Positions 13,514 through 20,764 of a stretch of DNA of 21,333 nucleotides are shown one piece after another (the first letter of the stretch is position 1; each line of letters begins with the position of its first letter). The DNA is taken from NCBI GenBank assembly GCA_023424215.1, contig JAFAEC010000011.1, positions 1-21,333 of the forward strand, in the 5' to 3' direction. A program made the position numbers and the translations under genes. The DNA comes from Pseudomonadota bacterium (GTDB taxonomy: Bacteria > Pseudomonadota > Alphaproteobacteria > Caulobacterales > Caulobacteraceae). Below the pieces are notes generated by a model. The model did not search any database. It was not told where the DNA came from and saw only the letters and a list, made by a program, of their open reading frames with translations.

Positions 13514-14851
13514 ATGTTCACGCTCAGCCTCGCCACGCGCACCACCCTGAAGGACCTGCTGCACCTCGCGTGGCCGGTGGTGCTGGCGCGCATCGGCATC
13601 ATGACCATGGGGCTGACCGACGCCATCGTGGTCGGCAACTTCTCGGGCGAGCAGCTGGCGTTTCACGCCCTCGCCTGGGCGCCGACCGCCATCCTCGTGA
13701 CCACCGCCGTCGGCCTGATGATGGGGGTGCAGGTGATGACCGCCCGCATGCTGGGCGAGGGGCGCACCCACGAGGTCGGGGCGGTGTTCCGGCGCGGCGT
13801 GGTCTACGCCCTGCAGATCGGCGTGCTGTCGATGGTCGGACTGATCCTGCTCGGACCTTGGGCGCTGCGTCACGCCGGGCTCGCCGACGGTCTCGCCGAA
13901 GGCGCCAGCCGGCCGCTGATCATCTTCGCCCTGTCGATGCCGGCCTACCTCGTCTCGGTGGCGGCGCAGTTCTTCCTTGAGGCCCTGCATCGGCCCAAGG
14001 CCGGGATGTGGGCCATGTGGGTGGCCAATGGCGTCAACCTGGCCCTCAACCTGCTGCTGGTGCCGGACCTGCTGGGCATCGGCTGGTCGGGCGCGGCGGC
14101 CTCGGCCTGGGCGACCTTCTTCGCGCGGCTGTCGCTGGCGGTGTTCCTGGTCTGGTTCATCCTGCGCCTGCCCGAGGCGCGGGCGCTGGGCGTGTTCGAT
14201 CGCCCGCGCCGGGACCGGCGCGTCGAGCGCGACCAGCGCAAGGTCGGCTACGGCGCCGGCAGCTCCTACTTCATCGAGGTGGCCGCCTTCGGGGCGATGA
14301 CCTTCTTCGCCGGCCGCATCGGGGCGGTGGAGACCTCGGCCTGGACGATCGTGCTGAACATCTCCGCCATCGTCTTCATGGTGCCCATGGGCCTCTCGGC
14401 GGCGACCGCCGTGCTGGTCGGCCGCGCCTACGGAGCCGGCGACGGCCGCGGCGTCATGCGGGCGGGGCTGATTGGGATCGCCGTGGTGGCGGCGCTGGCC
14501 ACCGTGATCGCCGTGGTCGTCTGGCCGACCGCCCCGTGGCTGGCCTCGGCCTACAACCGCGACCCGACCCTGCTGGCGGTGGTCGTCCCGGCGCTGGTGC
14601 TGGCCACCCTGTTCTTCGTCGCTGACGCCATCCAGGTGGTCGCCGCCTCGGCCAACAGGGCCGCCGGCGACGTCTGGTGGCCGACCATCCTGCACTTCGT
14701 CGCCTATTCGGCGATCATGATGCCGCTGGGCTGGTTTCTGGCGCACGAGATCGGCGTCGACGGCCTGGTCTGGGCGGTCATCGTCGCCAGCCTGGTCTCG
14801 GCGACGCTGCTGACGGGGCGGTTCGTGCGGGTGGCGCGGCGGCTGGCCTAG
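13514..14851 (+). CDS. MATE family efflux transporter
   Basis: This 445-residue integral membrane protein has about 12 hydrophobic segments. The N-terminal half contains AWPVVLARIGIMTMGLTDAI and VVGNFSGEQLAFHALAWAPT, the usual MATE first-helix pair. The second half repeats the pattern with TAVLVGRAYGAGDGRGVMRA. MATE proteins export cationic drugs or metabolites in exchange for Na+ or H+; substrate and ion cannot be read from sequence. No clear Shine-Dalgarno precedes ATG 13514, but the frame is open only briefly upstream and this start gives a normal N-terminus. It is a single gene on the plus strand, with repeat-filled gaps on both sides. Confidence 0.92.
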   Translation: MFTLSLATRTTLKDLLHLAWPVVLARIGIMTMGLTDAIVVGNFSGEQLAFHALAWAPTAILVTTAVGLMMGVQVMTARMLGEGRTHEVGAVFRRGVVYALQIGVLSMVGLILLGPWALRHAGLADGLAEGASRPLIIFALSMPAYLVSVAAQFFLEALHRPKAGMWAMWVANGVNLALNLLLVPDLLGIGWSGAAASAWATFFARLSLAVFLVWFILRLPEARALGVFDRPRRDRRVERDQRKVGYGAGSSYFIEVAAFGAMTFFAGRIGAVETSAWTIVLNISAIVFMVPMGLSAATAVLVGRAYGAGDGRGVMRAGLIGIAVVAALATVIAVVVWPTAPWLASAYNRDPTLLAVVVPALVLATLFFVADAIQVVAASANRAAGDVWWPTILHFVAYSAIMMPLGWFLAHEIGVDGLVWAVIVASLVSATLLTGRFVRVARRLA

Positions 14852-14858
14852 GGGGCGA

Positions 14859-14964
14859 GGGCTCAGGGCTTAGGGCTTAGGGCTTAGGGCTTAGGGAGCA
14901 GGCGGCGGTGGCGGGGTTGCGATATCGCGCCGCACTCGCCACTAAGCCCTAAGCCCTCAGCCCT
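14859..14964. repeat. Inverted repeat of seven-base units (GGGCTTA type)
   Basis: The left arm is GGGCTCA then four tandem GGGCTTA (14859-14893) plus GGG. The right arm is TAAGCCC, TAAGCCC, TCAGCCC (14943-14963). About 46 bases separate the arms, including the short palindrome CGATATCG. The element starts eight bases past the MATE stop and ends 27 bases before metG. It is the most regular of the three heptad elements and looks telomere-like, though it lies in the chromosome interior. Confidence 0.9.
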
Positions 14965-14991
14965 ACTCCCACGACCTCCTCCCCGGATCCC

Positions 14992-16713
14992 ATGGCCCGC
15001 ATCCTCATCACCTCGGCGCTGCCCTACATCAACGGCATCAAGCACCTGGGGAACCTGGCGGGCTCGATGCTGCCGGCCGACGTCTGGGCGCGGTTCAAGC
15101 GGGCCCAGACTCTTCCAGGAGGAGGGCGGCATGAGGTGCTGTATATCTGCGCCACCGACGAGCACGGCACCCCGGCCGAACTGGCCGCCGCCGCCGCCGG
15201 GCAGGACGTGCGGACCTATTGCGACGAGCAGCACCTGATCCAGAAGCGGGCGGGCGAGGCGTTCGGCCTGAGCTACGATTGGTTCGGCCGATCGTCGAAC
15301 CCGCAGAACCATCGCCTGACCCAGCATTTCGCCGCGGCGCTGGAGGCGAACGGCCTGATCGAGGAACGGGTGGATCGGATGATCTACTCCATCGACGACG
15401 CGCGCTTCCTGCCCGATCGCTATGTCGAGGGGACGTGCCCGCACTGCGGTTATGACAAGGCGCGCGGCGACCAGTGCGACAATTGCGGCCGCCTGCTGGA
15501 TCCGACCGACCTGATCGATCCCTATTCGGCGGTCTCGGGCTCTAAGAACCTGGAGGTGCGCGACACGCGTCACCTTTATCTGCTGCAGACGAAGATCGAG
15601 CCCCAGATCCGCGCCTGGGTCGATGGCAAGACCGGCTGGCAGCAACTGGCCAAGTCCATCGCTTACAAGCACCTAGATGAGGGCCTGATCGACCGGGGCA
15701 TCACCCGCGACCTGGCCTGGGGCGTGCCGGTGACCAAGGACGGCTTCCCGCGTCCGGGCATGGAGGACAAGGTCTTCTACGTCTGGTTCGACGCCCCCAT
15801 CGAATATATCGCCGCGACGGAGGAATGGGCCGACGCGACCGGTCGGACCTGGCGCGACTGGTGGCGTCTGGACGAAGGGGCGGCCGATGTTCGCTATGTC
15901 CAGTTCAAGGGCAAGGACAACGTCGCCTTCCACACCGTCAGTTTCCCGGCGACCATCATCGGCTCGGGCCAACCGTGGAAGACGGTCGATCAGCTGAAGG
16001 CCTTCAACTGGCTGAACTGGTACGGCGGGAAATTCTCGACCAGCCAGAAGCGCGGGGTCTTCATGGATCAGGCGCTGGATCTGCTGCCCGCCGACTACTG
16101 GCGCTGGTACCTGACGGCCTACGGGCCCGAGCATTCCGATGCGGCCTTCACCTGGGAGCAGTTCCAGGGGGCGATCAACAAGGACCTGGCCGACGTGCTG
16201 GGCAACTTCGTCAACCGCATCGTCAAGTTCGCCGAGTCCAAGTTCGACGGCGTCGTGCCCGAGGGCGGCGAGCCGGGACCGGTCGAAGCCAAGCTGGAGG
16301 CCGACATGCGCGCCGCCATCGCCGACGCCACCGAACAGTTCGAGGCGATGGAGTTCAGAAAGGCCGCGCAGGCCCTGCGCGCCGCCTGGGTGTTGGGCAA
16401 CGAATACCTCCAGGAAGCCGCGCCGTGGACCGCGCTGAAGACCGACCGCGACCGCGCCGCCGTCGGCGTCCGCACCGGTCTGAACCTGGTCGCTCTGTTC
16501 GCGCGCCTGGCCGCGCCGATTCTGCCCTTCACCGCGCCCAGGATCGCGGCGTCGGTCGGGGTCGAAGACCTGAGCTGGCCGGGCGCCAAGGCCGAGGTGC
16601 TGAACACCTTGCCGGTCGGACAAGCCGTCGCCGCCCAAGGCGTCCTATTTTCCAAGATCGAGGATGCGCAGGTCGCGGAATGGTCCGCCCGCTTTGGCGG
16701 CGCGGAAGGCTGA
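14992..16713 (+). CDS. metG: Methionyl-tRNA synthetase
   Basis: This 573-residue class I synthetase attaches Met to tRNA-Met. The HIGH-type motif appears as HLGN (residues 18-21, in ALPYINGIKHLGNLAG). The zinc knuckle is C149-X2-C152 and C162-X2-C165. The KMSKS-type loop is KFSTS (347-351, in GGKFSTSQKRGVFMDQAL). WYLTAYGPEHSDAAFTWEQF begins the anticodon-binding helical domain. Both signature motifs are divergent but their surroundings fit an alphaproteobacterial MetRS. The EMAP-like C-terminal tRNA-binding domain of E. coli MetG is absent, which is common in the shorter forms. A seven-residue stretch TLPGGGR (40-46) before HEVLYICATDEHGTP looks like an insertion. The oxygenase gene follows 25 bases later. 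Confidence 0.93.
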   Translation: MARILITSALPYINGIKHLGNLAGSMLPADVWARFKRAQTLPGGGRHEVLYICATDEHGTPAELAAAAAGQDVRTYCDEQHLIQKRAGEAFGLSYDWFGRSSNPQNHRLTQHFAAALEANGLIEERVDRMIYSIDDARFLPDRYVEGTCPHCGYDKARGDQCDNCGRLLDPTDLIDPYSAVSGSKNLEVRDTRHLYLLQTKIEPQIRAWVDGKTGWQQLAKSIAYKHLDEGLIDRGITRDLAWGVPVTKDGFPRPGMEDKVFYVWFDAPIEYIAATEEWADATGRTWRDWWRLDEGAADVRYVQFKGKDNVAFHTVSFPATIIGSGQPWKTVDQLKAFNWLNWYGGKFSTSQKRGVFMDQALDLLPADYWRWYLTAYGPEHSDAAFTWEQFQGAINKDLADVLGNFVNRIVKFAESKFDGVVPEGGEPGPVEAKLEADMRAAIADATEQFEAMEFRKAAQALRAAWVLGNEYLQEAAPWTALKTDRDRAAVGVRTGLNLVALFARLAAPILPFTAPRIAASVGVEDLSWPGAKAEVLNTLPVGQAVAAQGVLFSKIEDAQVAEWSARFGGAEG

Positions 16714-16738
16714 TCGAGCGGGTAGGGAGCCGCGACAC

Positions 16739-17452
16739 ATGACGCCGAAACTGTCGCCTTTGACCGGACAGCAACGCGACGCGATTCATGAGCGCTTGGC
16801 TCGCAGCGGGCGGGCTCAGGTCGACGGCGTCCTGATCGAGGCGGACGCCCTGGCCCTGTATCATGCGGCCGTGCAGACCGAGTTCAATGTCGTCACGCGA
16901 CGCGGATCGGGTCACGTCGATCTTCCAGCGGCCTGGCTGGCCTCGCTTACCCCGGAGCAGAAGACGGGTCTAGGGAAGGCTGTGCAAGTCTCGGCCCGTG
17001 ACGACTTTCAGTATCTTTATGATAATCACCCAATCTACGATTTGGTGCAGGCAGACCAATCCGCGCCTGTCTGGAATGGATTGGTGACTTTTCTGAACAG
17101 CGAAGTCTTTTTGGGTTTAATGCGCGCCCTGACCGGCGAGCCACGCATCGCCCAAGCCGACGCGCAACTGACACGATTTCGACCCGGCCATTTCCTGACG
17201 GAACACGACGACCACGCCGAGGGCAAGAACCGCTTCTTTGCCTATGTGCTGAACCTGACTCCGGTGTGGAGGATCGAATGGGGCGGCCTGTTGGCTTTTC
17301 ACGGGAACGACGGCAATGTGGTCGAGGCTTTTACTCCGCGGTTCAACACTCTGAACCTTCTGAAGGTGCCGTCGCTGCATTCCGTCACGCAGGTCGCCCT
17401 ATCGGCAGGCGAAGACAGGATTTCGGTTACAGGCTGGCTCCGAGGCCCCTAA
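16739..17452 (+). CDS. 2OG-Fe(II) oxygenase (prolyl 4-hydroxylase/TPA1-like)
   Basis: This 237-residue protein has the double-stranded beta-helix iron site: H156-x-D158 (in RPGHFLTEHDDHAEGKNRFF) and distal H214 (VPSLHSV), with R227-x-S229 as the probable 2-oxoglutarate anchor. EWGGLLAFHG and the FNTLNLLKVPSLHSV run match the TPA1/P4H-type branch. Iron- and 2OG-dependent hydroxylation of a protein side chain is the likely reaction; the target is unknown. The ATG at 16739 lies 25 bases after metG, so it may be co-transcribed. The middle of the gene is visibly more AT-rich than its neighbours and uses a TTA leucine codon, a hint of recent acquisition. It overlaps the opposing rhodanese gene by 26 bases at their 3' ends. 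Confidence 0.85.
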   Translation: MTPKLSPLTGQQRDAIHERLARSGRAQVDGVLIEADALALYHAAVQTEFNVVTRRGSGHVDLPAAWLASLTPEQKTGLGKAVQVSARDDFQYLYDNHPIYDLVQADQSAPVWNGLVTFLNSEVFLGLMRALTGEPRIAQADAQLTRFRPGHFLTEHDDHAEGKNRFFAYVLNLTPVWRIEWGGLLAFHGNDGNVVEAFTPRFNTLNLLKVPSLHSVTQVALSAGEDRISVTGWLRGP

Positions 17453-17981
17453 GGCGGTTCCAGGGCGCGTGACCCAGCAGCATCGCCAGGCCGCACCAAC
17501 CCGTCACGCCCGCCGTGGCCAGCGCTGCACCGAACAGGCCGGCGACGATAAAGCCGACCGGGTGGAGCGAGAAGCCCGCCAGGACCCCCAGCATCACCAG
17601 CAGGCCGACGACGATCTGCACCTGGCGGAAGATCGAAATCGGCGGCCCGTTTGGTGTCGCGCCGACGAGGGGCAGGCCATCGCGGCTCCAGGCTTCGATG
17701 CCTCCGTCCAGATTGAATACGGGTTGGCCGCCGGGCGCGACGGCGCCGATGGCGGCGCAGGCCTGGCCGCCGCGCGCGCCCTTCTGGCACTGAAACACGA
17801 TCGTCCGGTCGGTGGGCAGGTCCATGTCGCGCAGGATCGCCGCCGTGCGGGCCAGCGGCGCCGACAAGGCGTAGGGGATGTGGCCGGCCGCGAACTCGTC
17901 CGGCTCGCGCACGTCGATCAGCACGGCCTGGCCGGAGGCCAGCCAGTCCATCGCCTGACGGGGGGATATGGCGTCGACCAT
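17427..17981 (-). CDS. Rhodanese domain fused to DUF2892 membrane domain (YgaP-like)
   Basis: The 184-residue protein has an N-terminal rhodanese domain (VLIDVREPDEFAAGHI) with active-site C65 in VFQCQKGARGG. A C-terminal membrane hairpin of the DUF2892 type follows (about 115-175; VGLLVMLGVLAGFSLHPVGF and then a Gly/Ala-rich helix). The same order occurs in E. coli YgaP, a membrane-anchored sulfurtransferase that can carry a persulfide. Its gene begins four bases after the stop of the BigR/SqrR-like regulator, so the two form an operon like ygaV-ygaP. It should act on the cytoplasmic face of the inner membrane. Confidence 0.9.
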   Translation of the reverse strand: MVDAISPRQAMDWLASGQAVLIDVREPDEFAAGHIPYALSAPLARTAAILRDMDLPTDRTIVFQCQKGARGGQACAAIGAVAPGGQPVFNLDGGIEAWSRDGLPLVGATPNGPPISIFRQVQIVVGLLVMLGVLAGFSLHPVGFIVAGLFGAALATAGVTGWCGLAMLLGHAPWNRLRGLGASL

Positions 17982-17985
17982 GCGG

Positions 17986-18312
17986 TCAGTCCTTTGCGCA
18001 GAAGTGGGCGTAGAGCACGGTCATGATCTCGACCGCCGCCGGATGGGCGATGAAATAGGTCAGGGTGCGGTGGTCGCGGCGGAAGTCGACCACGCCCTCG
18101 TCCTTCAGCTTCGACAGGTGCTGGGACATCGACGTGGGGGCGACGCCGGTCTCTTCGATCAGCGTGGAGACATTCCGCGCCCCTTGGGCCAGGGCGCACA
18201 GGATCAGCAGCCGATGGGGGTTGGCCAAGCTTTTCAGAAAGGCGGCCGCCTCGTCCGCGCGAGGCGGCAAGGCGTCGCCGAGTTGCATGACGATGGCGTC
18301 TTTACATTTCAT
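17986..18312 (-). CDS. ArsR-family repressor, BigR/SqrR/YgaV-like persulfide sensor
   Basis: This 108-residue winged-helix protein has a DNA-reading region (NVSTLIEETGVAPTSMSQHL) and a wing near FRRDHRTLTY. Two cysteines, C39 in LLILCALA and C105 in AHFCAKD, are 66 residues apart, the same spacing as C41/C107 in SqrR and C42/C108 in BigR, where the pair forms a polysulfide or disulfide link that releases DNA. A third cysteine at residue 3 is extra. The downstream rhodanese-DUF2892 gene and the divergent AhpD-like gene fit a sulfide or persulfide stress regulon. The arsenic-type metal site motif ELCVCDL is absent, arguing against arsenic sensing. It probably represses its own operon and the divergent gene from the 44-base gap between them. 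Confidence 0.9.
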   Translation of the reverse strand: MKCKDAIVMQLGDALPPRADEAAAFLKSLANPHRLLILCALAQGARNVSTLIEETGVAPTSMSQHLSKLKDEGVVDFRRDHRTLTYFIAHPAAVEIMTVLYAHFCAKD

Positions 18313-18342
18313 GCTTTGATCATATCATAAAAAGACGAAATG
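18304..18342. promoter_or_regulatory. Candidate operator/promoter between the ArsR regulator and the AhpD-like gene
   Basis: This AT-rich divergent gap, unusual in a GC-rich genome, contains the dyad TGAT-cat-ATCA (18317-18327). It also contains outer half-sites CATTTC (18305-18310) and GAAATG (18337-18342). The outer arms are not equally spaced around the centre, so it may be one or two overlapping sites. Position and dyad fit self-repression by the ArsR protein. Confidence 0.55.
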
Positions 18343-18356
18343 AAAAGGAGGCTCTC

Positions 18357-18704
18357 GTGGCCAAGGACTATGCGGCGCTGACACGCGACATCTCCACCTA
18401 CATCGGCGAACTTCGCCGCGCCCAGCCGGAACCGATGCAGGCCTTCTCGGCCTTGGCGAAGGGCGCGACAGCCGACGGCGCGATCGACAAGAAGACCAAG
18501 GAGATGATCGCCCTGGCCATCGGCGTGAGCCAGCGTTGCGATGGCTGCATCGGCTTTCACGCCAAGGCGCTGAAGGATCTGGGCGCGACGCGCGCGGAAG
18601 TCGCCGAGGTCATGGCCATGTGCGTCTATATGGGCGGCGGGCCGGCCCTGATGTACGCCGCCGACGCCCTGCGCGCCTTCGACCAGTTCGCCGAGGCCGC
18701 CTAA
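18357..18704 (+). CDS. AhpD-like/carboxymuconolactone decarboxylase family protein
   Basis: This 115-residue all-helical protein has the AhpD-type redox motif C61-x-x-C64-x-x-x-H68 (CDGCIGFH). YIGELRRAQPEPMQAFSALA precedes it and the helical tail includes AEVAEVMAMCVYMGGGPALM. Family members are thiol peroxidases, reductases of peroxiredoxins, or decarboxylases; the CxxC makes a redox role likely. The start is GTG at 18357, supported by AAGGAGG (18345-18351) five bases upstream; the ATG at 18340 is out of frame. It is transcribed divergently from the persulfide-sensor-like repressor. Its stop overlaps that of a second rhodanese gene by four bases. Confidence 0.9.
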   Translation: MAKDYAALTRDISTYIGELRRAQPEPMQAFSALAKGATADGAIDKKTKEMIALAIGVSQRCDGCIGFHAKALKDLGATRAEVAEVMAMCVYMGGGPALMYAADALRAFDQFAEAA

Positions 18705-19036
18705 TCTTCGGCGAACACAACCGGCAGGCCGGCGGCGTGCCAGGCCTGAATGCCGCCGGTCAGGTTGAACAGCGGCTGTCCGTCGGCCGCGGTCGGGCCG
18801 ACGAAGGCGCAGACCTGGTGGCTGCGGCCGCCCTTGAGGCACTGGACGATGATCGTCGTGTCGGCCGGCAGGTCCAGCGCCTCCCAGGCCGCCGGCATCT
18901 GGCTGAGCGGAGCCAGGATCGCGCCCTCGATATGAGCGGCGGCGTATTCGTCGGGTTCGCGAACGTCGATCAGAACGGCTTCGCCCGCCTGGAGCCAGGC
19001 GGCGGCCTCCTCGACCGTGACCACGGCGACGCTCAT
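18701..19036 (-). CDS. Single-domain rhodanese-like protein
   Basis: This 111-residue stand-alone rhodanese has VLIDVREPDEYAAAHI at the N-terminus and active-site C66 in IVQCLKGGRSH. The full domain is present with no membrane segment or signal, so it should be a cytosolic sulfurtransferase. It is closely similar in layout to the rhodanese half of the gene at 17427-17981, which suggests an old duplication around the regulator. Its ATG overlaps the stop of terC by four bases, indicating coupled translation. It converges on the AhpD-like gene with a four-base overlap. Confidence 0.92.
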   Translation of the reverse strand: MSVAVVTVEEAAAWLQAGEAVLIDVREPDEYAAAHIEGAILAPLSQMPAAWEALDLPADTTIIVQCLKGGRSHQVCAFVGPTAADGQPLFNLTGGIQAWHAAGLPVVFAED

Positions 19037-19839
19037 CGAGGGGCGCCCGGTTCGGCTGAGGCGGGGGCGTGGCTGTCCTCGGCGCGCTGTCGGCCCAGGT
19101 GATGGGCCGCCTCGTCGGGGCCGATCTCCAAGAAAGCCGGCGCCGAGGCGTTGAACTGTTCAGTATTGCCCGTGCGGACGACCACCTGGCGCGCGCCGTC
19201 CCAGATCATGTGCAGAGCGACGTACAGGACCACGACCAGGCCGACGTAGCCGATCCAGCGGAAGCGGTGCAGCAGCTTGGCGATATAGGTGGCGGCCACG
19301 CCCATCAGGGCGATCGACAGGATCAGGCCGAAGACCATGATCCACGGATGTTCGTGCGCGGCGCCGGCGACGGCCAGCACATTGTCCAGCGACATGGTGA
19401 TGTCGGCGATCATGATCTGGACCAAGGCCGCGCCGAACGACTTGCGCTTGACGCCCAACTCCTCGGGAGAGGGGCCCGTGCCGTGCTCGATGCTCATGGC
19501 GAGCTGCAGTTCGGCCTCCGCCTCGGCCTGATCGTGCGTCGCCTGTTCGCGAAGTTCGCGCCACATCTTCCAGCAGACCCAGAGCAGCAGCAGGCCGCCC
19601 GCCAGCAAAAGGCCGACCAAGGCCAGAAGCTGGACAGTGATCAGGGCGAAGCCGATCCGCATGACCACGGCGGCGGCCAGCCCCACCAGGATCGCCTTCT
19701 TGCGCTGGTCCTGGGGCAGGGCGGCGGCGGCCAGGCCCACGGCCACGGCGTTGTCGCCGGCCAGCACCAGGTCCATCAGCAGGACCTGGCCCAGGGCGGT
19801 GAGTTGACTGACGAGTTCGGGGGAGGAGAGGAAGTCCAT
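19033..19839 (-). CDS. TerC-family membrane protein
   Basis: This 268-residue protein has seven or so transmembrane helices. It carries the family signatures: acidic intramembrane motif LMDLVLAGDNAVAVGLAAAA near the N-terminus and a second copy IADITMSLDNVLAVAGAAHE in the middle. A charged cytosolic loop with an Ala/Glu-rich segment lies between, and the C-terminal tail of about 40 residues is soluble. TerC relatives such as Alx and MntP-linked proteins handle manganese or other metals, and others contribute to tellurite tolerance; the substrate is not determined here. It starts 31 bases after the rlmB stop on the same strand and overlaps the next rhodanese gene, so the order rlmB-terC-rhodanese may be one transcript. 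Confidence 0.9.
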   Translation of the reverse strand: MDFLSSPELVSQLTALGQVLLMDLVLAGDNAVAVGLAAAALPQDQRKKAILVGLAAAVVMRIGFALITVQLLALVGLLLAGGLLLLWVCWKMWRELREQATHDQAEAEAELQLAMSIEHGTGPSPEELGVKRKSFGAALVQIMIADITMSLDNVLAVAGAAHEHPWIMVFGLILSIALMGVAATYIAKLLHRFRWIGYVGLVVVLYVALHMIWDGARQVVVRTGNTEQFNASAPAFLEIGPDEAAHHLGRQRAEDSHAPASAEPGAPR

Positions 19840-19870
19840 GCCCGCTCTCTAGCGCCGGTGCGGCAATCTG

Positions 19871-20755
19871 TCAGCCGCGTTGAGCGCGCGCCGCCTCATA
19901 AAGCGCCACGGCGGCGGCGTTGGAGACGTTCAGGCTCTCGAAGCCGCCGGGCATGGGGATCTTGGCCAGCACGTCGCAGTGTTCCGCCACCAGGCGGCGG
20001 ATGCCGTCGCCTTCCGAACCCATGACCAGGACGGTCGGCTGGGCGTCCAGCGCCTCTTCCAGCGTCTGTTCGCCCGCGCCGTCCAGGCCGACGGCGCGCC
20101 AGCCCAGATCGGCCAGACGTTCCAGCGCGCGGCTGAGATTGGTCACGCGGGCGTGCGGCAGGCGCTCCGTGGCGCCGACCGCCGCCTTGGCCAGGGCGCC
20201 GGCCAGCGCGGGAGCGTGACGGTCCTGCACGACGATTCCGCGCGCGCCGAAGGCCAGGGCCGAGCGGAAGATGGCGCCCACGTTCTGGGGGTCGGTCAGC
20301 TGGTCCAGCATGACGATGACGCCTTGCGCCGGTTCGGCCAGGTCCTCCAGCGCCACGCCCTCCAGCGGCTGGACCTTGAAGGCCAGGCCCTGGTGCACCG
20401 CGCCGGGCGGCAGCATCCGGGTCAGGGCCTGGGGATCGACCGTCTCGACGCGGTGGCCGTGGGCCAGATCGCCGGCCTCGATCTCGGCCGCGCGCTCGGG
20501 CGTGGCCAGCAGACGGCCGGTTCCGCGCCGGGCGGGATTCGCCAGAGCGGCCAGAACGGGATGCCGGCCCCACAGGAAATTGTCGGCGTCGCCTCGTCCG
20601 CGTTCGCCGCCGCGTGCGGGGCGTGGCGCTTCCTCGCGGCCGCCAAAGCCTTTGGCGGCGGGCTTTTCGGACCGTTCGCGAGGGCCGCTGGAGCGGCTGG
20701 CGAAGGCCTGTTTTTTACCGCTTTTACGGTCGTTGCGTTCTGATTTCGACGACAC
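19871..20755 (-). CDS. rlmB: 23S rRNA (guanosine-2'-O)-methyltransferase, TrmH/RlmB type
   Basis: This 294-residue SPOUT methyltransferase has a basic, low-complexity N-terminus (SSKSERNDRKSGKKQAFASR), then the L30e-like substrate domain beginning FLWGRHPVLAALANPARRG. The knotted catalytic domain has VIVMLDQLTDPQNVGAIFRS (motif 1), VLVMGSEGDGIRRLV (motif 2) and IPMPGGFESLNVSNAAAVAL (motif 3). These match RlmB, which methylates G2251 (E. coli numbering) in 23S rRNA; TrmH-type tRNA methylation is the alternative. The start is GTG at 20755, chosen because GGAGGG (20765-20770) lies nine bases upstream. The longer open frame to 21007 runs antisense through tRNA-Tyr and is not real. Confidence 0.92.
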   Translation of the reverse strand: MSSKSERNDRKSGKKQAFASRSSGPRERSEKPAAKGFGGREEAPRPARGGERGRGDADNFLWGRHPVLAALANPARRGTGRLLATPERAAEIEAGDLAHGHRVETVDPQALTRMLPPGAVHQGLAFKVQPLEGVALEDLAEPAQGVIVMLDQLTDPQNVGAIFRSALAFGARGIVVQDRHAPALAGALAKAAVGATERLPHARVTNLSRALERLADLGWRAVGLDGAGEQTLEEALDAQPTVLVMGSEGDGIRRLVAEHCDVLAKIPMPGGFESLNVSNAAAVALYEAARAQRG

Positions 20756-20764
20756 TATAAGACG

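Noticed and set aside
13451..14746. A 431-residue minus-strand open frame opposite the MATE gene
   Set aside because: Gln/His/Asp/Arg-rich shadow; the plus strand encodes a clear membrane transporter.
11120..14964. A CRISPR array among the regularly spaced repeats
   Set aside because: The repeats are very short tandem units or inverted pairs with no unique spacers of constant length and no cas genes.
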